Shown here: positions 1 to 7,096 of the stretch, in pieces | Layout of the letters: every line of letters begins with the position of its first letter | How positions within the stretch are numbered: position 1 is the stretch's first letter | Assembly: GCA_005893365.1 (NCBI GenBank) | Contig: VBPB01000116.1 | Coordinates: forward strand, 11,036 to 26,050 | Direction of reading: 5' to 3' | DNA from: Candidatus Eiseniibacteriota bacterium | GTDB lineage: Bacteria; Eisenbacteria; RBG-16-71-46 | DNA: 15,015 nt | Notes under the pieces: model-generated | What the model was told of the DNA's origin: nothing | Seen by the model: the letters and a program-made list of their open reading frames with translations, nothing else | Database searches by the model: none | Program-made: the position numbers and the translations under genes

Positions 1-4
1 GTCT

Positions 5-9
5 AGGAG
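5..9 (+). promoter_or_regulatory. Shine-Dalgarno site of the cupin epimerase gene
   Basis: AGGAG lies 7 nt before the ATG at 17, which fixes that start. A TAG at 4-6 overlaps this site and may be the stop codon of the preceding gene, which is outside the window, so the genes may be closely coupled. The frame of that upstream gene cannot be tested from here. Confidence 0.6.
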
Positions 10-16
10 ACGCACC

Positions 17-457
17 ATGGAGCAGGTCCGGCTGATCGAAGGGGGCGTGGCCGTGGACGACCGGGGCCAGCTCGCCTTCGTCAACACCTTCGGATTCGAG
101 GGCGTGAAGCGATTCTACGCGGTCTCGAACCACCGTTCCGGATTCGTGCGCGCCTGGCACGCCCACCGGAAGGAAGCCAAGTACGTCCACCTGGCGCGCG
201 GCAGCGCCATCGTCGGCGCGGTAAAGGTGGACGACTGGGAGAAGCCGTCGCGCGACCTCAAGGTCGAACGCTTCGTGCTGTCCTCGGCCAAACCCTCGGT
301 GCTCTACATTCCCGCCGGCTACGCCAACGGCTTCATGTCCCTCACCGCGGACGCGCTGCTCTACTACTTCTCGACGGCGACCATCGAGGAGAGCCGGGGC
401 GACGACGTCCGCTATTCGGCCCGCCACTGGGACTGCTGGCAGGTCGAGGAGCGTTAG
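17..457 (+). CDS. RmlC-like cupin sugar epimerase (dTDP-4-dehydrorhamnose 3,5-epimerase family)
   Basis: This 146-residue protein has the small single-domain cupin (jelly-roll) layout of the RmlC family, which inverts C3 and/or C5 of 4-keto-6-deoxy nucleotide sugars in the cytoplasm. Visible hallmarks are the histidine-bearing strand RAWHAHRKEAKYVHLARGSA around residues 45-64, PAGYANGF around 100-107, and a DDVRYSARHWD tail resembling the substrate-facing end of RmlC. It is shorter than typical RmlC (about 180 residues). The start is set by an AGGAG 7 nt upstream. It overlaps the next gene by one base and is followed by an RmlD-like reductase and a UDP-GlcNAc 2-epimerase. I therefore infer that it acts on the UDP-4-keto sugar of an L-FucNAc/L-QuiNAc-type pathway. 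A sugar 3,4-ketoisomerase (FdtA-like) is the main alternative. The family is clear; the exact substrate is not. Confidence 0.78.
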   Translation: MEQVRLIEGGVAVDDRGQLAFVNTFGFEGVKRFYAVSNHRSGFVRAWHAHRKEAKYVHLARGSAIVGAVKVDDWEKPSRDLKVERFVLSSAKPSVLYIPAGYANGFMSLTADALLYYFSTATIEESRGDDVRYSARHWDCWQVEER

Positions 458-1368
458 TGTCCACGAGCCGGGTGCTGGTGCTGGGCGGGACCGGGATGCT
501 GGGGGCGATGGTGGCCGACGTGCTGAGCCGGGACCCGAAGGTGACGCTCACGGTGACCGCGCGCAGGGAACGCGTGGGGCTGGCCGGGCCGGCCCGCGCG
601 GCCCGCTGCCTCCCGCTCGACGCCGAGTCGGACCAGGACGGTTTGCCCTCGCTGCTGGCCGAGGGGTTCGACTGGATCGTCAACGCCATCGGCGTCATCA
701 AGCCCTACATCAAGGACACCGACCCCGCGCAGACCGAGCGCGCGGTGCGCGTCAACGGGCTCTTCCCCCACCGCCTGGCGCGGGCGGCCGGGGCCGCCGG
801 CCTCCCGGTGCTCCAGATCGCCACCGACTGCGTCTACTCGGGCAAGGCCGGCCGGTACGGCGAGGACGCGCCGCACGACGCGCTCGACGTCTACGGGAAG
901 TCCAAGAGCCTGGGCGAGGTGCCGGCGCCGGCGATGCACCACCTGCGCTGCTCGATCATCGGGCCCGAGCTGGCCGGCCACCTCTCGCTGCTCGACTGGT
1001 TCCGCGGCCAGGCGCCGGGCGCCCAGCTCACCGGCTACGCCAACCACCTCTGGAACGGCGTCACCACCTACCACTACGCGCGCCTGTGCCAGGGCGTCAT
1101 CCACTCGGGGCGCCGTCCCGCGGCGCGCCAGCACGTGGTCCCGACCGGGATGGTCACCAAGGCGGAGATGCTCGAGACCTTCGCGACCGTGTACGGGCGC
1201 AAGGATCTGACCATCCGGCGCGGCGAGGCGGCGGTGGTCATCGACCGCACGCTCTCGACCCAGGACGAGGCGGCCAATCGCGCGCTCTGGTCGGCGGCGG
1301 GCTACGCCACGCCGCCGTCGTTCGGGCAGATGATGACCGAGCTCGCCGCCCATCCCTTCAACCAGTGA
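457..1368 (+). CDS. RmlD-like SDR reductase (NAD(P)-dependent 4-keto-sugar nucleotide reductase)
   Basis: A 303-residue extended short-chain dehydrogenase. The N-terminal Rossmann motif GGTGMLG is at residues 10-16, a TDCVYSG strand at 123-129 and the catalytic Y146-x3-K150 in VYGKSK. This matches the RmlD family, which reduces the 4-keto group of nucleotide-linked 6-deoxy sugars. The start is GTG, sharing one base with the upstream TAG, so translation is probably coupled to the cupin gene. With a FnlC-type 2-epimerase next, the likely role is the reductase step (FnlB/WbjC/CapF or WbvR equivalent) toward UDP-L-FucNAc or UDP-L-QuiNAc. CapF proteins carry their own C-terminal cupin. This one does not, and a separate cupin gene sits immediately upstream. 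dTDP-rhamnose synthesis is possible but less likely, since no RmlA/RmlB is seen. Confidence 0.82.
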   Translation: MSTSRVLVLGGTGMLGAMVADVLSRDPKVTLTVTARRERVGLAGPARAARCLPLDAESDQDGLPSLLAEGFDWIVNAIGVIKPYIKDTDPAQTERAVRVNGLFPHRLARAAGAAGLPVLQIATDCVYSGKAGRYGEDAPHDALDVYGKSKSLGEVPAPAMHHLRCSIIGPELAGHLSLLDWFRGQAPGAQLTGYANHLWNGVTTYHYARLCQGVIHSGRRPAARQHVVPTGMVTKAEMLETFATVYGRKDLTIRRGEAAVVIDRTLSTQDEAANRALWSAAGYATPPSFGQMMTELAAHPFNQ

Positions 1369-1390
1369 CCGCGCCGGCCCCGAGAGCCCG

Positions 1391-2473
1391 ATGAAGGTCC
1401 TGACCATCCTGGGCACCCGGCCGGAGATCATCCGCTTGAGCCGGATCATCCCCAAGCTCGACGCGGTGTGCACGCAGGTCCTGGTCCACACCGGGCAGAA
1501 CTATGACGCCACACTCGACGAGGTGTTCTTCCGCGAGCTGGGCGTGCGCAAGCCGGACCACTACCTGGGCGCGCGCGGCAGCTTCGGCGCGCAGATCGGC
1601 ACCATCCTCTCGGGCATGGAAAAGATCCTCGAGCAGGAGAGGCCCGACCGGTTCCTGGTGCTGGGCGACACGAACTCGAGCCTCGCGGCCATCGCGGCCA
1701 AGCGCATGGGCGTCCCGGTCTATCACATGGAGGCCGGGAACCGCTGCTACGACGACCGCGTGCCGGAAGAGGTCAACCGGCGCATCATCGACCACTCCAG
1801 CGACGTGCTGCTGCCCTACACCATGAACAGCAAGCAGAACCTGCTGCGCGAGGGCATCCCCAACGACCGCATCCTGGTCACCGGGAATCCCATCGGGGAG
1901 GTCATCCGCCACTACCAGGCCGGCATCGCGGCCTCACCCATCCTGGCGAAGCTCGGGCTCAAGCCGGACGGCTACTTCCTGGTCACCATGCACCGCGCCG
2001 AGAACGTGGATCTCGAGGACCGGCTCACCCAGCTCACCCAGGCCTTAGGCCGCATCCAGGCGGAGTTCGGCCTGCCGGTCATCATCAGCACGCACCCGCG
2101 CACGCGGCTCCGCATGGGACAGTTCGGGCTCGGCACCGGCGACCCGAACCTCCAGTTCCTCGAGCCGTTCGGCTTCTTCGACTTCATCACGCTGGAGAAG
2201 CAGGCGCGCTGCCTCCTGAGCGACAGCGGCACGGTCCAGGAGGAATGCGCCATCCTGCACGTGCCCAACGTCACGATCCGCGACGTCACCGAGCGCCCCG
2301 AGACGCTGGAGTGCGGCAGCAACATCCTCACCGGCGCCGAGCCCGAGCTGATCCTCCAGTCCGTGCGCGTGGCGCTCGCCTCGGCGCGCGATTGGGAGGC
2401 GCCGGTGGAGTACCGGCGCGAGAACGTGAGCGAGACCGTCCTGCGCATCGTCACCGGCTTCCGGCGCCCCTGA
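1391..2473 (+). CDS. UDP-N-acetylglucosamine 2-epimerase, FnlC/CapG/WbjD-type
   Basis: A 360-residue protein of the non-hydrolysing UDP-GlcNAc 2-epimerase family (GT-B fold, cytoplasmic). Seen directly: ILGTRPEIIRL at 6-16, GDTNSS at 92-97, HMEAGNRCYDDRVPEEVNRR at 112-131, HRAEN at 201-205, STHPRTR near 234 and a SDSGTVQEE loop near 278-286. The acidic residues in GDTN, MEAG and PEEVNR and the histidine in HRAEN correspond to the catalytic set of WecB. The GNRCYD-RVPEE form, in place of the GLRTG of housekeeping WecB, is what I recall for enzymes that make UDP-L-FucNAc or UDP-L-QuiNAc by C2 epimerisation. It starts at ATG 22 nt after the reductase stop and completes a three-gene cassette. Its stop lies only 24 nt from the stop of the convergent secreted-protein gene. 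Confidence 0.85.
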   Translation: MKVLTILGTRPEIIRLSRIIPKLDAVCTQVLVHTGQNYDATLDEVFFRELGVRKPDHYLGARGSFGAQIGTILSGMEKILEQERPDRFLVLGDTNSSLAAIAAKRMGVPVYHMEAGNRCYDDRVPEEVNRRIIDHSSDVLLPYTMNSKQNLLREGIPNDRILVTGNPIGEVIRHYQAGIAASPILAKLGLKPDGYFLVTMHRAENVDLEDRLTQLTQALGRIQAEFGLPVIISTHPRTRLRMGQFGLGTGDPNLQFLEPFGFFDFITLEKQARCLLSDSGTVQEECAILHVPNVTIRDVTERPETLECGSNILTGAEPELILQSVRVALASARDWEAPVEYRRENVSETVLRIVTGFRRP

Positions 2474-2479
2474 GACCCG

Positions 2480-2496
2480 CCCGGCGCCCGGCCGGG
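2480..2496. terminator. Possible bidirectional terminator hairpin between convergent genes
   Basis: The 24-nt gap between the 2-epimerase stop and the minus-strand stop holds a GC-only inverted repeat: CCCGGC (2480-2485), 5-nt loop, GCCGGG (2491-2496). No T-tract follows on either strand, so it is not a canonical intrinsic terminator. Its position between two convergent stops is the main argument. Confidence 0.35.
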
Positions 2497-2497
2497 A

Positions 2498-5467
2498 CTA
2501 AGGCGTGACGAGCACGCGCCGCGTCAGCGTCCGGCCACTCTGGGTGAGGTGCATGAAGTAGACGCCGCCCTTGATCTGCCCGCCCAGCGTGAGGTTGTAG
2601 AGGTGCGGTCCGGCGCCGAGCCACCCCACCGAGACGCGATGCACCGTGCGCCCGCTGACGTCGAAGAGCTCCAGCGTCGCCGGGGCGCCGGTGTCGTCGA
2701 GCGAGAAGTAGACGTTGACGTCGCGCGGCGTGGGGTTGGGCTGGGCGCCGTAGAGCGCGAATCCCGGCAGGGTGAGCGTGACCTGGCCGGCGAACGCCTC
2801 GCAGAACCCCTGGACCCCCAGGCGATAGGTGTAACTGTGGCCGGGCGCCACGTCGAGGTCCAGGTAGGCGATCAGGCTCTCGGCGTCGGCGGTGACCTGA
2901 CCGACCGCGACGAAGTCGCCGGTCCCCGAGCGCCGGTAGACCGTGGCGGCGAGGCCGGCCGGCGCGGACCAGGTGACGCTCGCCGAGTCGCGCGAGATGC
3001 TCGAGGCCTTGAGCGCCACCGGCGCGGCGTCACAGGGCAGCAGCGCCTTGAGCTCGCACACCGACGCCTCGCAGTATCCCGTCACTTGGAGTCGATACGA
3101 ATAGGTCACGCCCGGCGCGGTGGCGAAGTCCTGATACACGATCTGGCCGTTGGCCTCCGCGGTCACCGGGCCCAGGTCCAGGTCGACGCCGGCGGTCCGG
3201 CGGATGAGCCGGGCGGTGAAGCCGGCGGGCGCGGTCCAGGTCAGCGTCAGCTGGTGCGGCGTGGATCCCGCGGTGCCGACCGGCACGACCGGCGCGTGTC
3301 CGTTGGGGCAATCGATCGGCGCCGGGGCCATGTAGACGTTGGGGTCGGATTCGGTGGTCTGCGGCGGGAGCACGCGCCCATCGGTCCAGGCCACGAGCGC
3401 GGTGGTGTCGCGGGCGAACAGCCCGAGGTAGTCACCCTGGTTCGGATCCACCGTGCTGTAGGTCGTACTCCAGTACGTGGTGGTGTCGGTGACCCGACGC
3501 TCGGGGATCCAGGTCACGCCCCCGTCGTCCGACCGCGTCACGTAGACGTTGGCGGCGCCCCCGCACGGGTCGGGCGAGTCCCGGTAGTCGTAGTGGGCCA
3601 TGTAGACGCGGCCCAGCCCGTCCACCGCCACCTCCGGGAACCAGTCGTCGAAGTACCCCGGGCTGTCGTTGGCGCGCACCGGCGGCCCCCAGGTGACGCC
3701 ATCATCCGACGCCGTGACGAACACATCCCGGTGGTCGCGGGAGCGCTCGCCCTGCTGCGAGTCGAACGCGGTCAGGATGCGATAGCTCCCGAGTCCCTGA
3801 CCCTTGGCCGAGGCGACCCTGAGGTAGTAGTCGCCGTCGGCCGGCACCGTGTAAACCAGCACCTCCTTGCCGCCGATCCCGTTCTGGCTGAATGCGAGCC
3901 GGGTCCCGCCTCCCCGCGCCTGCGTCGGGTGGGCGGCGTCGGCGCAGAAGATCCGGAGCGCGGCGTCCAGTGTGATCGAGCCGCCCGAGGGATACGCGCC
4001 GATCTGGTCGAGGTAGCAGACCACCGTCTGACCCTGCAGCGCGTGGAACCTCCAGTAGTCCCAGTCGCCGGGATTGCGGAGATCGGACTTGATCGTGATG
4101 AAGCCGGCGAGGACCTCGCCCACGGTGAACACCTCGGTGAACACACGCGGGTCATCGTTGCCGTCCCCGAACTGGCCGCTGTTCTCGTAATGCGGCGTGG
4201 AGGGATCGCCGAACGGGGCGTCGTAGAAGTCGATCGCCTCGTTCCAGGCGACGTAGACGCGCCCGCGGTGCGGGCCGTTGCTGCGATCGACGGCGATCCC
4301 GGGATAGGCGATCCCCAGGCCCCGGCTCCAGCCGGGAGCGCCACTGCCGAAGTTCGTGAAGATGCTCTCGACCGTCACCTCGGGAGCGAAGCTGGCCCCG
4401 AAGTCCGTGGACTTCCGGAGCCGGAGGAAGTCCCGGCCGTCGGCACGGTCGATCCCGGGGCCCGCGGGGTCCCCGATCGCGTGCCACACGACGTAGACCT
4501 CGCCACCGGGGCCCACCGCCGGGCGCGAGCCCTGGACCAGCCCGTCCTCGGCGGGACTCGAGAGCGTCTGCGGCGCGCTCCAGCTCAGTCCGCCGTCGGT
4601 CGAGCGCACCAGCCGGATGCGGTCGCTGACGGGCCGTCCGTTCGCGACGTCGAAGTGGGAGTAGGAGACGTAGACGTTCCCGGTCAGCGAGTCGACGGCC
4701 GTCCACTCCTTGTCGAACACGGCGACGTCGATGCTCGTCCGCGCCGCCAGCACGGGGGTCCCCCACGCGAACGTGCCGCCGCAGAAGGACCCCGCCACCA
4801 CGCCGATGCCGCTCTCGGTGCTCGAGGGCTCGCACAGGGCCGAGAAGTAGAACACGCCGGTCTTCTCGTCGACCGCCACGACCGGGTCACTGCTCCACCG
4901 CCCCACGTTGAGCCCCGGCGGCGTGTCGCCATCCACCCAGGTCGTGCCGCCGTCGGTGGAATACCCGAACCCTTGCGTGCTCAAGCAGTCTGGGCAGTTG
5001 TCGTACCCGATGCCGTCGTTCCACGCCGCGACGACGTAGTTCCCGTAGGCCGCGAGCGAGACCTCGGACTGGTCGGTCCCCAGGGGCTCGCCGGCGGGAT
5101 TGTTGACCAGGATGTTGGGCGGGGTCGCCAGCTGCGACCGCGGCGCTACGAGGCGCGGGCGGCCCGCCACCGGCCGCTGGGGATCCCCCTCGAGCATGGG
5201 CTGCCGCCAGCGCTGCCGCTCCCCCACCCGCCCCCCCGCCGATGCGGCCTTAGGCCTGGCCCCGGGATGGCGCCGATGCCATTCCCGGAAGCGCTCGAGC
5301 CGCTCGACCGTCTCGGCGGGCTCCGCGAGCAGCAACTGCTTCTGGATGGCTTTGAGGCCCGCCAGCCGTTCCTGCATGAGGTCGGCGCCGGCGCCGGAGG
5401 CCGGGCTCAGGAGCAGCAGCGGGACCCAGGCCAGGCAAGTGGCCCGCGCGAGGAGCCTGCGGAGCAT
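2498..5467 (-). CDS. Secreted Asp-box (BNR/sialidase-like) propeller protein with PPC, Fn3 and T9SS/FlgD-like C-terminal tail
   Basis: A 989-residue exported protein. The start at 5467 is chosen because AAAGGA lies 9 nt upstream and it opens a signal peptide (LRRLLAR, a hydrophobic stretch to about residue 20, SPASGAGA), with a predicted cut near 28. Longer in-frame starts lack these features. Asp-boxes (S-x-D-x-G-x-x-W/F) occur at about 170-177, 289-296, 353-360, 587-593 and 646-653, indicating a BNR beta-propeller. A PPC-like domain (about 443-567) is inserted in it. Two Fn3-like repeats follow (about 721-810 and 813-900), each with TYSYRL or TYTYRL and a GYCEA/GFCEA motif. The end (903-989: QPNPTPRDV, LELFDVSGR, GGVYFMHL, RRVLVTP) resembles the T9SS type A sorting tail or a FlgD Ig-like domain. 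No sialidase catalytic set is evident, so enzyme activity is not claimed. It is probably a cell-surface or released protein, transcribed toward the sugar cassette. Confidence 0.82.
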   Translation of the reverse strand: MLRRLLARATCLAWVPLLLLSPASGAGADLMQERLAGLKAIQKQLLLAEPAETVERLERFREWHRRHPGARPKAASAGGRVGERQRWRQPMLEGDPQRPVAGRPRLVAPRSQLATPPNILVNNPAGEPLGTDQSEVSLAAYGNYVVAAWNDGIGYDNCPDCLSTQGFGYSTDGGTTWVDGDTPPGLNVGRWSSDPVVAVDEKTGVFYFSALCEPSSTESGIGVVAGSFCGGTFAWGTPVLAARTSIDVAVFDKEWTAVDSLTGNVYVSYSHFDVANGRPVSDRIRLVRSTDGGLSWSAPQTLSSPAEDGLVQGSRPAVGPGGEVYVVWHAIGDPAGPGIDRADGRDFLRLRKSTDFGASFAPEVTVESIFTNFGSGAPGWSRGLGIAYPGIAVDRSNGPHRGRVYVAWNEAIDFYDAPFGDPSTPHYENSGQFGDGNDDPRVFTEVFTVGEVLAGFITIKSDLRNPGDWDYWRFHALQGQTVVCYLDQIGAYPSGGSITLDAALRIFCADAAHPTQARGGGTRLAFSQNGIGGKEVLVYTVPADGDYYLRVASAKGQGLGSYRILTAFDSQQGERSRDHRDVFVTASDDGVTWGPPVRANDSPGYFDDWFPEVAVDGLGRVYMAHYDYRDSPDPCGGAANVYVTRSDDGGVTWIPERRVTDTTTYWSTTYSTVDPNQGDYLGLFARDTTALVAWTDGRVLPPQTTESDPNVYMAPAPIDCPNGHAPVVPVGTAGSTPHQLTLTWTAPAGFTARLIRRTAGVDLDLGPVTAEANGQIVYQDFATAPGVTYSYRLQVTGYCEASVCELKALLPCDAAPVALKASSISRDSASVTWSAPAGLAATVYRRSGTGDFVAVGQVTADAESLIAYLDLDVAPGHSYTYRLGVQGFCEAFAGQVTLTLPGFALYGAQPNPTPRDVNVYFSLDDTGAPATLELFDVSGRTVHRVSVGWLGAGPHLYNLTLGGQIKGGVYFMHLTQSGRTLTRRVLVTP

Positions 5468-5590
5468 TCGGGGGTCCTTTCGGGGAGTCAGCGGGTCCGA
5501 GGGCTTGCCTGGGGACCCTTCGTCACGGGGCGGCCGTGGCGCCTGCTGCCGCGCGTTCCCCACCGGATCGGGCCGCGCGGCGGTCCACCA

Positions 5591-5619
5591 ATTCTCGCAC
5601 TCAGGGGAATCCAAAGCAA
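5591..5619 (-). promoter_or_regulatory. Candidate sigma70-type promoter of the secreted-protein gene
   Basis: Read on the minus strand, TTGCTT (5619-5614) is separated by 17 nt from GAGAAT (5596-5591). GAGAAT is preceded by TGC, giving an extended -10. The -10 matches the consensus at 4 of 6 positions; the -35 is weak. It lies about 124 nt before the chosen ATG. This is a pattern match only. Confidence 0.4.
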
Positions 5620-5973
5620 AAGGTCTGCCGCCAGGACCGGATGGGGATGGCATCGGTGGGCCGGAGGATGGGCCATGGCCTGCGGACGCCGCAAGCGTGA
5701 ATCATGCATGGCTCGAGGCCCCTCGCGGTGGCGATCGTGGCGGACCACCCTCGCAGTCCCGAGTGCCGGAACACCTTGGAGCCGGAGGCGGCGCGGCGCG
5801 AGACGCCCGACGCGACGATGCTCGGTGCGCGCTCCGGCCCAGTCGAAGCGGGTTAAGTGCCCTCCCGTCGACGCCGAAAACACGAAGGAGCAGGGTGGGA
5901 CCCGGAGGAGCCTGGCGCGGCGCTGCACGGACGTCATGCCGCGCGTCGTGGCGCGCCGGGAGCCCACAATTCT

Positions 5974-6001
5974 TTGACGCCCCCGGGGAGGCTGCGATAT
6001 C
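5974..6001 (+). promoter_or_regulatory. Candidate sigma70-type promoter of the nucleotide-sugar epimerase gene
   Basis: TTGACG (5974-5979) is a near-consensus -35. After a 16-nt spacer comes GATATC (5996-6001), preceded by TGC as an extended -10. Transcription would begin near 6008 and leave a leader of about 100 nt before the ATG at 6109. The leader contains a possible long-range stem (CTCGGA 6037-6042 with TCCGAG 6088-6093) just upstream of the ribosome binding site. Confidence 0.5.
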
Positions 6002-6009
6002 CTCCCGGG
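5982..6009. repeat. Inverted repeat enclosing the candidate -10 box
   Basis: CCCGGGGAGG (5982-5991) and CCTCCCGGG (6001-6009) are inverted copies with one extra G in the left arm, separated by 9 nt that contain most of the candidate -10. Because it lies mostly upstream of the predicted transcript start, it would act as a DNA site (operator) rather than an RNA hairpin, if it acts at all. Confidence 0.4.
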
Positions 6010-6108
6010 TAGTGATGTCCAACCGCGTGTGCTGCGCTCGGAAATACGACACCTCGCGATGCCGCTGTGGGAAGGGAAGCCCCGCCGTCCGAGTGTAGGG
6101 GGAGAGAC

Positions 6109-7080
6109 ATGAAGGTCCTGGTCACAGGTGGCGCAGGATTCATCGGGTCGCACCTCTGCGAAGCCCTTCTGGAGCGAGGCGACGAAGTCTGGGCCCTGGA
6201 CGACCTGTCGACGGGGCGGGTGGAAAATCTAAGGTGCTTCGAGCGGCATCCCCGCTTCCGGTTCCTGGAAGGCACGGTGCTGGACGGCGCGGTGGTGACC
6301 GGGCTGGTAGCGCAGTGCGACCGGGTGTTCCACCTGGCGGCGGCGGTGGGGGTGAAGTACGTGCTGGAGAACCCGCTGCGCTCGCTGCTGACGAACATCC
6401 GCGGGACCGAGGTGGTGCTGGAGGCCTGTGCGCTGCACCAGCGGCGGGTGCTGGTGTTCTCGAGCAGCGAGGTGTACGGGAAGGGCGTGTCGGTGCCGTT
6501 CACGGAAGGCGACGACCGGGTGATGGGGCCGACCCACAAGCTGCGCTGGTCGTACGCGTGCGGCAAGGCGGTGGACGAGTGCATCGCCCAGGCGTACTGG
6601 GAGCAGCAGCAGCTGCCGATGACGGTGGTGCGGTGCTTCAACACCTGCGGGCCGCGGCAGACGGGCGCGTACGGGATGGTGATCCCGAACATGGTGCTGC
6701 GGGCGCTGCGCAACGAGCCCATTCTCGTGTACGGGGACGGCGGGCAGTCGCGGTGCTTCTCGGCGGTGAGCGACGTGGTGCGCGGAGCACTGCTGCTGGC
6801 GGACAGCCGGGAGGCGCACGGGGAGATCTTCAACATCGGGACGGACGAGGAGATCACGGTGCGGGGGCTGGCGGAGCGGGTGCGGGAGACGTGCGGCAGC
6901 GACTCGGTGATCGAGATGGTGGCGTACGAGCAGATCTACGGACGGTCGTTCGAGGACATGCGCCGCCGGGTGCCCAATCTGAAGAAGATCCACCGGTTCG
7001 TGGGCTACCAGCCGAGCGTGGTGCGCGACACCTGCGAGCAGATGGGGAGGCCGGTGCCGGCGAAGCTCGCCACCGCCTGA
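6109..7080 (+). CDS. NAD-dependent nucleotide-sugar epimerase/dehydratase (extended SDR)
   Basis: A 323-residue extended short-chain dehydrogenase acting on a nucleotide sugar. The dinucleotide motif TGGAGFIGSHL is near residues 6-16, an SSSEVYG strand and the catalytic Y-x3-K in SYACGKAVDE follow, then NTCGPRQTGAYGMVIP. This GPRQTG-YGMV pattern is common among UDP-glucose 4-epimerase/UDP-glucuronate decarboxylase-like relatives, so 4-epimerase, decarboxylase or 4,6-dehydratase activity cannot be told apart by eye. The ATG at 6109 follows GGGGGAGAG and begins directly with the Rossmann strand; an in-frame GTG at 6067 would add 14 residues without homology character. Its codons after about 6240 strongly prefer G in third position (GTG, CTG, GCG, CGG), unlike the C-ending preference of the next gene. 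A lipid-carrier sugar transferase gene follows 16 nt later, which fits a polysaccharide role. Confidence 0.85.
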   Translation: MKVLVTGGAGFIGSHLCEALLERGDEVWALDDLSTGRVENLRCFERHPRFRFLEGTVLDGAVVTGLVAQCDRVFHLAAAVGVKYVLENPLRSLLTNIRGTEVVLEACALHQRRVLVFSSSEVYGKGVSVPFTEGDDRVMGPTHKLRWSYACGKAVDECIAQAYWEQQQLPMTVVRCFNTCGPRQTGAYGMVIPNMVLRALRNEPILVYGDGGQSRCFSAVSDVVRGALLLADSREAHGEIFNIGTDEEITVRGLAERVRETCGSDSVIEMVAYEQIYGRSFEDMRRRVPNLKKIHRFVGYQPSVVRDTCEQMGRPVPAKLATA

Positions 7081-7096
7081 GTCTTCCGGCGACCGC

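Larger units (their letters stand above)
5468..6108. other. Divergent intergenic region, no gene seen
   Basis: About 640 nt separate the divergently transcribed secreted-protein and epimerase genes. Open frames exist on both strands, but they are arginine/proline/serine-rich with no recognisable domain, as expected for GC-rich non-coding DNA. The useful content is at the two sides: a candidate minus-strand promoter at 5591-5619, and a candidate plus-strand promoter at 5974-6001 with an inverted repeat around its -10. The middle (about 5630-5960) shows no RNA gene or repeat that I can recognise. Confidence 0.6.

Noticed and set aside
454..1491. Minus-strand open frame of 345 codons opposite the RmlD-like gene
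   Set aside because: Arg/Val/His-rich shadow of a gene with clear SDR motifs.
2498..5467. Catalytic sialidase
   Set aside because: Asp-boxes are present, but the arginine triad and the Tyr/Glu nucleophile context of sialidases could not be identified, so only a BNR-like propeller is claimed.
2549..5977. Very long plus-strand open frame (1142 codons) opposite the secreted-protein gene
   Set aside because: It is the antisense of a clearly domain-bearing protein, is rich in Arg/Gly/Val/Ala with no recognisable fold, and runs on into the intergenic region. This is typical of GC-rich antisense shadows.
5488..6153. Minus-strand open frame of 221 codons in the divergent intergenic region
   Set aside because: It is Arg/Pro/Ser-rich, has no recognisable motif, covers both candidate promoters and overlaps the start of the epimerase gene on the other strand.
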